Source: Pseudomonas avellanae BPIC 631 (lineage in GTDB: Bacteria; Pseudomonadota; Gammaproteobacteria; Pseudomonadales; Pseudomonadaceae). Taken from it: a stretch of DNA of 40,833 nucleotides. A model generated the notes under the pieces. That model was given only the letters and a program-made list of their open reading frames with translations. It was not told the origin of the DNA and ran no database searches. The stretch spans positions 1 to 40,833 of the forward strand of contig NZ_ATDK01000300.1 of assembly GCF_000444135.1 (NCBI RefSeq), in the 5' to 3' direction. A program made the position numbers and the translations under genes. Positions 27,733 to 35,865 of this stretch are shown in pieces (the stretch's first letter is position 1; the number at the start of each line of letters is the position of its first letter).

Positions 27733-28634
27733 AGATCGCTGTGCTTTCGCGTAATCCGCGTTTGTATTCCACACGTCGTCTGGTCGAAGCGGGTATCGAG
27801 CGGGGCCATGAGATGGTGGTGATCGACACGCTGCGCGCCTATATGAATATCGCCAGCCATAAACCGCAGATTCACTATCGCGGCAAACCGCTGGAGGGCT
27901 TCGATGCGGTCATTCCGCGCATTGGCGCCTCGGTGACGTTCTATGGCTGTGCGGTGTTGCGCCAGTTTGAAATGATGGGCGTGTTTCCGCTCAACGAATC
28001 CGTCGCCATTGCCCGCTCGCGGGACAAGCTGCGCTCGCTGCAATTGCTGTCACGCCGGGGGATCGGCTTGCCGGTCACCGGCTTTGCGCATTCGCCGGAC
28101 GACATTCCCGACCTGATCCAGATGGTCAACGGCGCGCCGCTGGTCATCAAGGTGCTGGAAGGCACTCAGGGGATCGGCGTGGTGCTGTGCGAAACCGCCA
28201 CGGCCGCTGAATCGGTGATCGAAGCCTTCATGGGCCTCAAGCAGGACATCATGGTTCAGGAGTACATCAAGGAAGCCGGCGGCGCAGACATTCGCTGCTT
28301 CGTGGTCGGTGACAAGGTGATCGCTTCGATGAAACGTCAGGCCAAACCGGGGGAGTTCCGTTCCAACCTGCACCGTGGCGGCAGCGCCAGCCTGATCAAG
28401 ATCACCCCTGAAGAGCGCATGACCGCGTTGCGCGCAGCCAAGGTCATGGGCCTGAGTGTGGCGGGCGTGGATATCCTGCGCTCCAATCACGGCCCATTGG
28501 TGATGGAGGTGAACTCCTCACCCGGCCTGGAAGGCATTGAAGTGACCACCAGCAAGGATGTCGCTGGAATGATCATTGAGTACCTGGAAAAGAACAGCGG
28601 TCCGCACATGACCCGTACCAAGGGAAAAGGCTGA
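27729..28634 (+). CDS. rimK: Ribosomal protein S6 glutamate ligase
   Basis: A 301-residue ATP-grasp ligase of exactly the usual RimK size. It shows [18 protein letters not shown] at the start, the ATP-grasp segments [16 protein letters not shown] and [19 protein letters not shown], and the metal-binding end [14 protein letters not shown]. RimK adds glutamates to the C-terminus of S6 and in pseudomonads changes the translated proteome. ATG 27729 overlaps the rimB stop; the longer frame from 27594 lies within rimB and is a shadow. A hairpin terminator follows. Confidence 0.96.
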   Translation: MKIAVLSRNPRLYSTRRLVEAGIERGHEMVVIDTLRAYMNIASHKPQIHYRGKPLEGFDAVIPRIGASVTFYGCAVLRQFEMMGVFPLNESVAIARSRDKLRSLQLLSRRGIGLPVTGFAHSPDDIPDLIQMVNGAPLVIKVLEGTQGIGVVLCETATAAESVIEAFMGLKQDIMVQEYIKEAGGADIRCFVVGDKVIASMKRQAKPGEFRSNLHRGGSASLIKITPEERMTALRAAKVMGLSVAGVDILRSNHGPLVMEVNSSPGLEGIEVTTSKDVAGMIIEYLEKNSGPHMTRTKGKG

Positions 28635-29086
28635 CCGGGCAAAATAATGTCGAGCGCCCAGGGCATAACTCATCTGCGGATGAGCAACCTTGGGCGTTTT
28701 GATACCGTACATCTGTTAAATCCCCCGCGTAATCGATTCAGCATCACGATGTTCGCCCTTCCCCCGCGCATCTCCTCATCTGCCCGAAGACGACGTATTA
28801 GCCACCTTTACGCCGAATAGCCATCTTCTTGCCTGACACAAATCAACACATATTTGCGCATTTGTATGCCGATTGAGCATGAGGTAGTCGTTTACGGCAT
28901 TAGACGTACACGCACGTCATGGGAATAGTTGCGACTTTTTTCGCCTGCTATAGAGCTGGGATGCTCGCCTGCGGTGACCTTCTCGGGACATTTCCAAAGG
29001 GAGCCCGTGCCCTGAAAGTGCTGTGAAAAGCACGCTCGGAGCATCGGTCTGGACTTGCCCAAGCCACTTCCAACAAGGGTAATAAT
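28635..29086. other. Intergenic region between rimK and gltP, 452 nt
   Basis: Apart from the rimK terminator at 28655-28700, nothing is clearly recognisable. The gltP promoter must lie in the right half; a TTGCGA near 28929 has no well-spaced -10. AAGGG precedes the gltP ATG. Confidence 0.55.
28655..28700 (+). terminator. Terminator after rimK
   Basis: CGCCCAGGG pairs with CCTTGGGCG (8 of 9 bp), and an inner CTCATC/GATGAG stem with loop TGCG extends it; TTTT follows. It begins 21 nt after the rimK stop. Confidence 0.75.
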
Positions 29087-30418
29087 ATGAAGAAGGCAAA
29101 GCTGAGCCTGGCCTGGCAGATTCTGATCGGGCTGGTACTGGGTATCGCGGTGGGAGCACTGCTCAACCATTTCGGTGACGAGAAAGCCTGGTGGATCACT
29201 AATATCCTGCAGCCCGCGGGCGACATTTTCATTCGTCTGATCAAGATGATCGTTATTCCTATCGTGGTCGCATCGCTGATTTTCGGCATCGCGGGGATGG
29301 GCGACGCGAAGAAGCTGGGGCGCATCGGCCTCAAGACCATTCTTTACTTTGAAGTCGTGACCACCATCGCCATTCTGGTGGGTCTGGTGCTGGCCAACGT
29401 GTTCCATCCGGGCACCGGCATCGACATGAGCACCTTGGGGACGGTCGATATTTCCAAGTATCAGCAGACCACCGCTGAGGTTCAGCACGATCACGCCTTT
29501 GTTGCGACCATCCTCAACCTGATCCCGTCCAATATCTTCGCCGCCATGACCCGTGGCGAGATGCTGCCGATCATCTTCTTCTCGGTGCTGTTCGGCCTGG
29601 GGCTTTCGAGCCTGCAAGCCGAAGTGCGCGAGCCGCTGGTCAAGCTTTTCCAGGGCATTTCGGAAACCATGTTCAAGGTCACTCACATGATCATGAACTA
29701 CGCACCGATTGGCGTATTCGCCCTGATTGCGGTGACGGTCGCCAACTTCGGTTTCGCGTCGCTGCTGCCGCTCGCCAAGCTGGTGATTCTGGTTTACGTG
29801 GCCATCGCCTTCTTCGCCTTTGTGGTGCTGGGGCTGATCGCACGGGCATTCGGCTTTTCGGTCATCAAGCTGATGCGTATCTTCAAGGACGAGCTGATTC
29901 TGTCCTACTCCACCGCCAGTTCCGAAACCGTGCTGCCGCGCGTGATTCAGAAGATGGAAGCGTACGGCGCGCCGAAAGCGATCTGCAGTTTCGTGGTGCC
30001 CACCGGCTACTCGTTCAACCTCGACGGTTCGACGCTTTATCAGAGCATTGCAGCGATATTCATTGCCCAGCTGTACGGCATTGACCTGTCGATCAGTGCG
30101 CAATTGATGCTGGTACTGACCCTGATGGTCACCTCCAAGGGCATCGCGGGCGTGCCGGGCGTGTCCTTCGTCGTGCTGCTGGCGACACTGGGCAGCGCGG
30201 GCATTCCGCTGGAAGGCCTGGCGTTCATCGCTGGTGTCGACCGGATCATGGACATGGCGCGTACGGCCCTGAATGTGATCGGCAATGCGCTGGCCGTGCT
30301 GGTCATCTCGCGCTGGGAAGGCCTGTACGACGACGCCAAAGGCGAACGCTACTGGAACTCCCTGCCGCACTGGCGCAGCAAGGAATCTGTTGCGCTGGGT
30401 CAACCGACAGCGGATTGA
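29087..30418 (+). CDS. gltP: Glutamate/aspartate:proton symporter (DAACS family)
   Basis: A 443-residue inner-membrane carrier of the dicarboxylate/amino-acid:cation symporter family. N-terminal helices begin at LAWQILIGLVLGIAVGALL; family motifs include SSETVLPRVIQKME near residue 280, the PTGYSFNLDGSTLY helix near 305 and SKGIAGVPGVSFVVLLA near 350. It imports glutamate and aspartate with protons. It is monocistronic, with its own terminator. A long minus-strand frame antisense to it (30736-28892) is a codon-bias shadow. Confidence 0.94.
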   Translation: MKKAKLSLAWQILIGLVLGIAVGALLNHFGDEKAWWITNILQPAGDIFIRLIKMIVIPIVVASLIFGIAGMGDAKKLGRIGLKTILYFEVVTTIAILVGLVLANVFHPGTGIDMSTLGTVDISKYQQTTAEVQHDHAFVATILNLIPSNIFAAMTRGEMLPIIFFSVLFGLGLSSLQAEVREPLVKLFQGISETMFKVTHMIMNYAPIGVFALIAVTVANFGFASLLPLAKLVILVYVAIAFFAFVVLGLIARAFGFSVIKLMRIFKDELILSYSTASSETVLPRVIQKMEAYGAPKAICSFVVPTGYSFNLDGSTLYQSIAAIFIAQLYGIDLSISAQLMLVLTLMVTSKGIAGVPGVSFVVLLATLGSAGIPLEGLAFIAGVDRIMDMARTALNVIGNALAVLVISRWEGLYDDAKGERYWNSLPHWRSKESVALGQPTAD

Positions 30419-30439
30419 TCTTCCGGCCTGCGTGCTGAA

Positions 30440-30461
30440 AAACCCCGGACTTCCGGGGTTT
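30440..30461 (+). terminator. Terminator after gltP
   Basis: AAACCCCGG pairs perfectly with CCGGGGTTT around the 4-nt loop ACTT, with a T-rich tail. It starts 22 nt past the gltP stop and ends 50 nt before the next gene. Confidence 0.87.
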
Positions 30462-30511
30462 GTTGTTTTCAGGTCGCCGGTTAGACTGCCCGCCTTACTT
30501 GAGGATTTACC

Positions 30512-30787
30512 ATGACCGACGCAATCGAAAATGACGAAGAAGAATTTGCCGCCTCGACCCTGATCGAAGCCATCGAGAACCAGATCGAATCCGGTAACCC
30601 GCCAGCGGCCAAGGCCGTGTTCAACATGCTCACGCTGGTCAATTATGAGCGTGACGACATTCTTGAAATGATGGCACACGTACTGGCAATCGAGATCGAC
30701 GCCTTGCTCGAGCAGGACCGTGCGTTCGATACGCAATGGTACGAAGCAGCGCTGCGCGCCCTGCCTGAGCTGCCGCCCGAGAAATAA
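30512..30787 (+). CDS. Small acidic conserved hypothetical protein
   Basis: A 91-residue acidic protein with no signal or membrane segment. It appears all-helical: an acidic start (ENDEEEF), helix STLIEAIENQIESGNPPAAK, helix YERDDILEMMAHVLAIEID, and a short end with LPELPPEK. I do not recognise a characterised family. GAGG lies 8 nt before the ATG, and codon use matches core neighbours, which supports a real gene. It stands between the gltP terminator and the next small gene. Confidence 0.75.
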   Translation: MTDAIENDEEEFAASTLIEAIENQIESGNPPAAKAVFNMLTLVNYERDDILEMMAHVLAIEIDALLEQDRAFDTQWYEAALRALPELPPEK

Positions 30788-31003
30788 TCACCCGGCCGGT
30801 CACGCCGAGAATATATATGCTGCAAACACGCCAGACGCTGACTACACTGCAAATGCCCCGCCGCCGCTCAATCCTCCGGGGCTATCACGCCAAACCGGCT
30901 TTAACGGTCATCCAGAACCGACGAGCGCAGACAGGACACGTCGATTCCAGAGCCCACCCGCCAGCCGGCCAGGTCGTACTACTATAAAAAGTCTGGAGTA
31001 CCT

Positions 31004-31252
31004 ATGTCGTATACCCCTGAGTTGGTTGCCGAACTGGAAATCCTTGCACTGTTCAATCTGGGAAACACCCAGGAAGGCCTCAAAGTCCACCACATAGCGG
31101 CCCCCGCTGCCGTCTCTGCTGCAAAAAGACTCTTCGAAAAAGGCCTAACGACTCAAGTTGATGGCGGCTACCTGACCAGCCTCGGTCTTGAATCCGCTCA
31201 GCACGCGCAGTCACTGCTGACCATTCTCAATGTCTCCAGACAAGCTGCCTGA
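31004..31252 (+). CDS. TIGR02647-family small protein
   Basis: An 82-residue protein matching my memory of the conserved TIGR02647 family: SYTPELVAELEILALFNL at the start, then KVHHIAAPAAVSAAKRLFEK and a GGYLTSLGLESAQHAQSLL end. The pattern of short helices followed by a beta-turn resembles a winged helix, so DNA binding is possible but unproven. GGAG stands 6 nt before the ATG, and a hairpin terminator follows. Function is unknown. Confidence 0.8.
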   Translation: MSYTPELVAELEILALFNLGNTQEGLKVHHIAAPAAVSAAKRLFEKGLTTQVDGGYLTSLGLESAQHAQSLLTILNVSRQAA

Positions 31253-31260
31253 CGGTTGCC

Positions 31261-31294
31261 GGGCCTGCACACAAAAAAGCGTGGCAGGCCCTTT
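31261..31294 (+). terminator. Terminator after the TIGR02647 gene
   Basis: GGGCCTGC pairs perfectly with GCAGGCCC around a 15-nt loop that can pair further (CAC/GTG), followed by TTTA. It begins 9 nt past the stop. Confidence 0.72.
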
Positions 31295-31434
31295 ACTTAT
31301 CTGAACGCCAGTCGATACAAGAAACTGGCGCCAGAATAACAACCCGACTGAATCCGCTTCTCTCGGCTGCAAACTTTCTTTGCCCTTTTGCTCAGTAAGT
31401 CCATGCCTGCACCAGCCAGGTGCCTTGAGTTGCG

Positions 31435-34281
31435 ATGACGCGTAATCCTGAAATTCGCCCCGATCTGGATGAGGGCATTGACCGCAAGGTTCTCAGCCAG
31501 CTGCGTAACCGCTTCCTGTCGCTCAATGACGGGCGATACGCGCGTGCCCTCGAAGGCATGTCGACGCGCCAGCAAAGCGTATTGACGCTGCTGCCACTGT
31601 TCTTCCACGTCAATCATCCACTGTTGCCCGGCTATGTTTCGGGCAGCACGCCTGCCGGCGTATCGCATTATGAGCCAGACACCCTGGCACTGGCCGAGGC
31701 GCAACGCCTGACGCGCTCGTTCTCGTACAAAGCGCGACACGGCAACCCGCCGCAGCCGATTCACGGCCTGTTTCTGATGGGCAGCCTCGGTACGCTGGCC
31801 CAAGCTGATCAAAGCGATATGGACGTTTGGGTCTGCCATGACAGCGAACTGGACCCGGACGCCATCGCCGAACTGCGCAAGAAATGTCAGGCCCTTGAAG
31901 CCTGGGCTGCCACCATGGGGGCAGAGGCGCATTTTTTTCTGATCGACCCGCAACGCTTCAAAAGCGGCGAGCGCGACTCGCAGCTAAGCTCTGACGATTG
32001 CGGTACCACCCAGCATTATCTGTTGCTCGACGAGTTTTATCGCACAGCGATCTGGCTCGCCGGGCGCACGCCGATGTGGTGGATGGTGCCGGTCTACGAA
32101 GAGCAGAATTATGAGGATTACACCTACACCCTGCTGAGCAAGCGGTTCATCCGCGCCAGCGAAGTGCTCGACCTCGGACCGATGTCGCACATCCCCGCCA
32201 CAGAGTTTATCGGCGCAGGGCTATGGCAGCTGTTCAAAGGCATCGGGTCGCCTTACAAGTCAGTGCTCAAGCTGCTGTTGATCGAGGTGTATTCCAGCGA
32301 ACATCCCCGCGTGCAGTGCCTGAGCCTGCGCTTCAAACAGGCGGTGTTTGCCAATCAACTGGACCTGGATGAGCTGGACCCTTACGTGGTCGTGTACCGC
32401 CGTATCGAAGAGCATCTGCAGGCGCGCAACGAGCCCGAGCGTCTGGAACTGGTGCGGCGCAGCCTGTATTTGAAGGTCAACAAAAAGCTTACCGGCTCGA
32501 CCCGCCAACGCAACATCGGCTGGCAACGCGTGCTGCTTGCGCGCCTGACCTCGGAATGGGGCTGGGATGAGCGGCAATTGACGTTGCTCGACAGCCGCAG
32601 CCAGTGGAAAGTGCGCCAGGTGGCCAGCGAGCGCCGCGCGCTGGTCAATGAACTCAATTACAGTTATCGCTTCCAGACCCGCTTCGCCAGGGCACAAAGC
32701 ACCGACGATACGCTCGACGCCCGCGACCTGACCATTCTGGGCCGGCGCCTGTATGCGGCGTACGAGCGCAAGGCGGGCAAGGTCGAGTTCATCAACCCGG
32801 GCATCGCCCCGGACCTTGCCGAAGACACGCTGACGCTGGTGCACTCGCCTGACAAGCGCGAGCCGGGCAAACATCAGTGGGCGCTGTACAACGGCAACCT
32901 GGGTATTAATGAGTGGGCAAACTTTTCGCCCATCAAGCGCAGCCGGGAATTGCTTGAGCTGCTGGCCTGGTGCCACCGAAACAATGTGATCGATACCACC
33001 ACCCGCGTAGCGCTGCACCCCGGCACCAGTGACCTGAGTGAATTCGAGCTGTTCAACCTGCTGGGGGCCTTGCAGCAGAGTATTGAGCTGCCACTGCCCG
33101 AGGTCAGCGACGACGAGCTGCTCAAACCCAGCGCGCCCAGCGAGATATTGCTGCTGATCAATGTCGGCGTCGATCCGCTCAGGCATCACCGCGATCTCAA
33201 TATTCTGATGACCACCGAGCGCACTGATTCGCTCAGTTATGCAGGCGTTCGGGAAAATCTGGTGCTGACGCTGGACCAGATTACGCTCAATACCTGGAAC
33301 GAAACGCTGGTCAGCCGCTACGACGGCCCGCACGCGCTGCTCGACTGCATGAGCGAGTTGCTCGGCAGCTTGCCGACGAGTGGTAAACAGCAGCAGATTC
33401 GTGTGCGTTGCTTTTGCCATAACCGCGCGCCTGCCATCGCCCAGCGTGTCGAAGAGCTGATCAGCACAGCGCAATTGTTACTCGCCAGACAGCTGAACCA
33501 CCGTTATCTGATACAGGTGCAGCAGCAGTATCACGTACTGGAGATCAAGCCAGGCCAGGTCGGCCATGTGGTGGTCAACAGCCTGCCAGGGTTGTTCAAG
33601 TACCTGGGCGAGGAACTGCCGCGTTACAGCCCTCTGCATCTCGACCCTCAGGCACTCGACGGGCATGACCTGACCCTGATCCTGCCGCTCGGGCAGCCGG
33701 AGTGCATTCAGGTGTTTTACCGGGTCAACGAGCCGGATGCGGATCTGTATGTGCTGGACGAGCACAATTCGCTCTGGCACCAGCGTGTGCCTTATCACGA
33801 TGAGCAGAGCCTGTTGACGCCCCTGCAGCGCTTTTTTCACTCGCTGGTCTATCGTCGTGGCGCGTCGTTGTCGCTGGATGACCCGTCCGAGCCGGTTTCG
33901 CTGGAAACCCTTTACTATCAGATCCTGCCTTCCGGCCCGGGGCACGCCCGGCGTGTCGAACATCGACTGGCCCCGACCGCGACGGACCGGTCGTTCTATG
34001 ACGTGCAGGCAATCATCGAAGAAACCTCGCCGGGGCAGCTCAACGCCACCCTGTATTGCGACAACAGCGAGTTTTCCGAGCTGGAATACGGCGATCAATT
34101 GTATGCAGCCGTTGCTCGGCAAATCCTCGGCAAACGCCTGGAACCGCAACGCTATCGCTGTTACATCACCGACCTGGACCTCTCCGGCCTGCTGGATGGC
34201 AAGCACGGACAAACTATCCTCTTCCTGCGCCATAAGGCCGAGCTGGAGACACTGTTGAACGAGGCGATGGAGCAGGCGTGA
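31435..34281 (+). CDS. cyaA: Class I adenylate cyclase
   Basis: A 948-residue class I (enterobacterial type) adenylate cyclase, making cAMP for Vfr/CRP-type regulation. The catalytic nucleotidyltransferase-like N-half shows LFLMGSLGTLAQADQSDMD, with GSLGT at 116-120 and SDMD at 127-130, the metal-binding carboxylates. The C-half is the long regulatory domain of the family. The start MTRNPEIRPDLDEGIDRKVL fits pseudomonad CyaA, though no good ribosome-binding site is seen. It is convergent with rnk and about 150 nt after a terminator, so it is likely its own unit. Confidence 0.95.
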   Translation: MTRNPEIRPDLDEGIDRKVLSQLRNRFLSLNDGRYARALEGMSTRQQSVLTLLPLFFHVNHPLLPGYVSGSTPAGVSHYEPDTLALAEAQRLTRSFSYKARHGNPPQPIHGLFLMGSLGTLAQADQSDMDVWVCHDSELDPDAIAELRKKCQALEAWAATMGAEAHFFLIDPQRFKSGERDSQLSSDDCGTTQHYLLLDEFYRTAIWLAGRTPMWWMVPVYEEQNYEDYTYTLLSKRFIRASEVLDLGPMSHIPATEFIGAGLWQLFKGIGSPYKSVLKLLLIEVYSSEHPRVQCLSLRFKQAVFANQLDLDELDPYVVVYRRIEEHLQARNEPERLELVRRSLYLKVNKKLTGSTRQRNIGWQRVLLARLTSEWGWDERQLTLLDSRSQWKVRQVASERRALVNELNYSYRFQTRFARAQSTDDTLDARDLTILGRRLYAAYERKAGKVEFINPGIAPDLAEDTLTLVHSPDKREPGKHQWALYNGNLGINEWANFSPIKRSRELLELLAWCHRNNVIDTTTRVALHPGTSDLSEFELFNLLGALQQSIELPLPEVSDDELLKPSAPSEILLLINVGVDPLRHHRDLNILMTTERTDSLSYAGVRENLVLTLDQITLNTWNETLVSRYDGPHALLDCMSELLGSLPTSGKQQQIRVRCFCHNRAPAIAQRVEELISTAQLLLARQLNHRYLIQVQQQYHVLEIKPGQVGHVVVNSLPGLFKYLGEELPRYSPLHLDPQALDGHDLTLILPLGQPECIQVFYRVNEPDADLYVLDEHNSLWHQRVPYHDEQSLLTPLQRFFHSLVYRRGASLSLDDPSEPVSLETLYYQILPSGPGHARRVEHRLAPTATDRSFYDVQAIIEETSPGQLNATLYCDNSEFSELEYGDQLYAAVARQILGKRLEPQRYRCYITDLDLSGLLDGKHGQTILFLRHKAELETLLNEAMEQA

Positions 34282-34388
34282 CGCTGGAGCGTACGGAACG
34301 ATAACCTCGACTATCATGCGACGCTCCGCGTCCGATCTTGGGTATGCGGCACGACACGGCAGGCATTCAGCGGATGCAACGCCTTGGG

Positions 34389-34794
34389 TTACTCGTACTC
34401 GCCCGCCGCTTCCGGCTGATATTCGACCGCCAGCAAGGTCAGTTTGAGGGTCTTGCCGCCCGGTGCAGGCCAGTCGATATGCTGGCCGACGCAGGCCGAG
34501 CAGGGCCGAACCCATTGGGGCCAGGACCGATACGGTGCCCTCTGCGCCGGCATCCTGCGGATAGACCAGTTTGAGGTGGTAGTCCTTGCCACTGACTTCT
34601 TCACGGCAATGTACACGCGAGTTCATGGTCACAACGCCCGCAGGCACTTCATCGTGGCCAACCACGTGTTCGGCGCGGTCCAGTTCGGCCTGCAACGCCT
34701 GGAGGCCCGGCGTGTTTTCGTCCTGGCTGCCGATGAAGCTCTCAAGACGTTGTACGTCGAGCCGGGTGAGGATGATCGAAGGTGCTGTGGTCAT
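34389..34794 (-). pseudogene. rnk: rnk, nucleoside diphosphate kinase regulator, frameshifted
   Basis: Rnk is a GreA-related RNA-polymerase-binding regulator of about 136 residues. Here the first part (TTAPSIILTRLDVQRLESF to VLAPMGSALLGL) and the last part (VGQHIDWPAPGGKTLKLTLL to PEAAGEYE, stop at 34389) lie in different frames. The break is at 34491-34492, where the GL-x-VGQ junction has one base (C) between the Leu and Val codons where three are expected, so 2 nt are missing. The total length of 406 nt plus 2 gives 135 residues, as expected. The shifted frame does not stop but runs antisense into cyaA to 33478. An assembly error remains possible. Confidence 0.82.
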
Positions 34795-34831
34795 GGTCTG
34801 GGCAGACTCCTTTATTCTCCATGAATAAAAC

Positions 34832-34859
34832 AAAACCCCGCCGGGGCAGGCGGGGTTTT
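34832..34859 (-). terminator. Terminator after the DUF1289 gene
   Basis: AAAACCCCGCC pairs perfectly with GGCGGGGTTTT around GGGGCA, with further T/A runs outside. On the minus strand it lies 72 nt past the DUF1289 stop and upstream of rnk, insulating the two. Confidence 0.85.
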
Positions 34860-34931
34860 ACGGGCTTCTCGATCTGGAGAAGCAGGGTCTGACACTAACA
34901 CAGCGCAACAAATACACAACCCGACCCGGCG

Positions 34932-35168
34932 CTAGCCAGCGGCTTGCCCAACCTCGGCAGCGGCCCGGCGCTGGTCTGCATTGAGGCGGATCTGCCGACG
35001 CCGGTCGTCATCGGCCGAGCGCCATTCGCGGATGTCTTCGACGTGGCGAAAGCACCCCAGACAGACTTTCTGCTCGTCAAGCCGACACAAGCTGACGCAA
35101 GGTGACGCCACGGCAGGGCTGACGTTGCTGAAAAGCGGCTTGGGCGGTCGTGCAGGTGTCTGGCTCAC
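34932..35168 (-). CDS. DUF1289 family protein
   Basis: A 78-residue protein. The DUF1289 core has four cysteines (Cys24, Cys28, Cys36, Cys39) in SPCVSLCRLDEQKVCLGCF, followed by the conserved IREWRSADD, which suggests a small metal-binding domain. It begins 2 nt after the cyaY stop, so the two genes are cotranscribed and probably coupled. Family function is unknown; pairing with the iron chaperone gene cyaY hints at metal or Fe-S handling, which is inference. Confidence 0.87.
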   Translation of the reverse strand: MSQTPARPPKPLFSNVSPAVASPCVSLCRLDEQKVCLGCFRHVEDIREWRSADDDRRRQIRLNADQRRAAAEVGQAAG

Positions 35169-35170
35169 AA

Positions 35171-35503
35171 TCAGATCTCGGAGAAATCCAGGTCGGCGCC
35201 AGCTTGCTCAAACGTCATGCGCGCAAGCATCTCGCTGAGCAGTTCGTCGCTGGTGTCACACGCCCAACGGCTTCCTTCTTCATCGTAATCGAAGTGAAAA
35301 CCACCCGATTTGGCTGCCAGCCAGAGCTGACGTAGCGGCTCCTGACGGCTGAAAATAAGCTGCGAGCCACCTTCGAACTTGACGGTTAATACACCGGCCG
35401 AGTTTTCCAGATCGACATCCAGACCACTCTCGTCGAAAACGTCTTCGATATTCTGCTGAGTCGCATCGACCAGGTCGTGGAATCGCGCTTCGGTCAAACT
35501 CAT
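35171..35503 (-). CDS. cyaY: Frataxin-like iron donor CyaY
   Basis: A 110-residue frataxin homologue. The acidic first helix is visible (LTEARFHDLVDATQQNIED, then VFDESGLDVDLE), followed by the beta-sheet with GVLTVKFEGGSQLIFSRQ and the conserved PLRQLWLAAKSGGFHFDYD. CyaY binds iron and modulates Fe-S cluster assembly on IscS. GAGGT stands about 8 nt before ATG 35503; the long upstream frame overlaps the lptM promoter region and is not coding. It is divergent from lptM, an arrangement shared with many gamma-proteobacteria. Confidence 0.95.
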   Translation of the reverse strand: MSLTEARFHDLVDATQQNIEDVFDESGLDVDLENSAGVLTVKFEGGSQLIFSRQEPLRQLWLAAKSGGFHFDYDEEGSRWACDTSDELLSEMLARMTFEQAGADLDFSEI

Positions 35504-35645
35504 TACGGGAACCTCGATAAGTGTCTGCTGATAGCGCAGAGGGGCAAGATACGGACGCTGCCAGGCAAATGCAAAGCTTACCCGCCAGTTGGTGTTACGA
35601 GAACGGTTTAATGTCCGAGGCCCGCCAGACGGGAAGCCCATCGCA

Positions 35646-35674
35646 TAGGCAAGCTGCCGGGTGGTCGGTATACT
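35646..35674 (+). promoter_or_regulatory. Candidate promoter of the lptM-lysA-dapF-xerC operon
   Basis: TATACT (35669-35674, 5 of 6 to -10 consensus) lies 36 nt before the lptM ATG. A weak -35, TAGGCA (35646-35651, 4 of 6), is spaced by 17 nt. Confidence 0.38.
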
Positions 35675-35709
35675 CGGGCGCAATTAATGCTTTTACAAAG
35701 GATTTCGCC

Positions 35710-35856
35710 ATGAAGCGCCTGATCTCTTCGCTTGCTGCGCTTGTCGCGGTCGCTTGTCTTGTTACAGCCTGTGGCCAAAAAGGCCCGTTGTATCTGCCGG
35801 ATGACACCAAAACCCCGGAAGAACAAGCCAAATCGCAATCGCACAAGCACCTTTAA
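35710..35856 (+). CDS. lptM: LPS translocon maturation lipoprotein LptM (YifL; lppL)
   Basis: A 48-residue lipoprotein. A signal of about 20 residues ends in the lipobox LVTAC with Cys21 as the acylated residue, followed at once by GQKGPLYLPDD, the conserved motif of the YifL/LptM family. LptM assists assembly of the LptD outer-membrane LPS translocon. In pseudomonads the gene has been called lppL. It is short but well supported by the lipobox, the GPLYLP motif and its conserved place 9 nt before lysA. Confidence 0.93.
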   Translation: MKRLISSLAALVAVACLVTACGQKGPLYLPDDTKTPEEQAKSQSHKHL

Positions 35857-35865
35857 GGGAATCCC

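Noticed and set aside
28892..30736. 614-codon frame antisense to gltP
   Set aside because: Its residues are Arg, Gln, His-rich as expected for a shadow of a GC-biased gene; gltP on the other strand has all family motifs.
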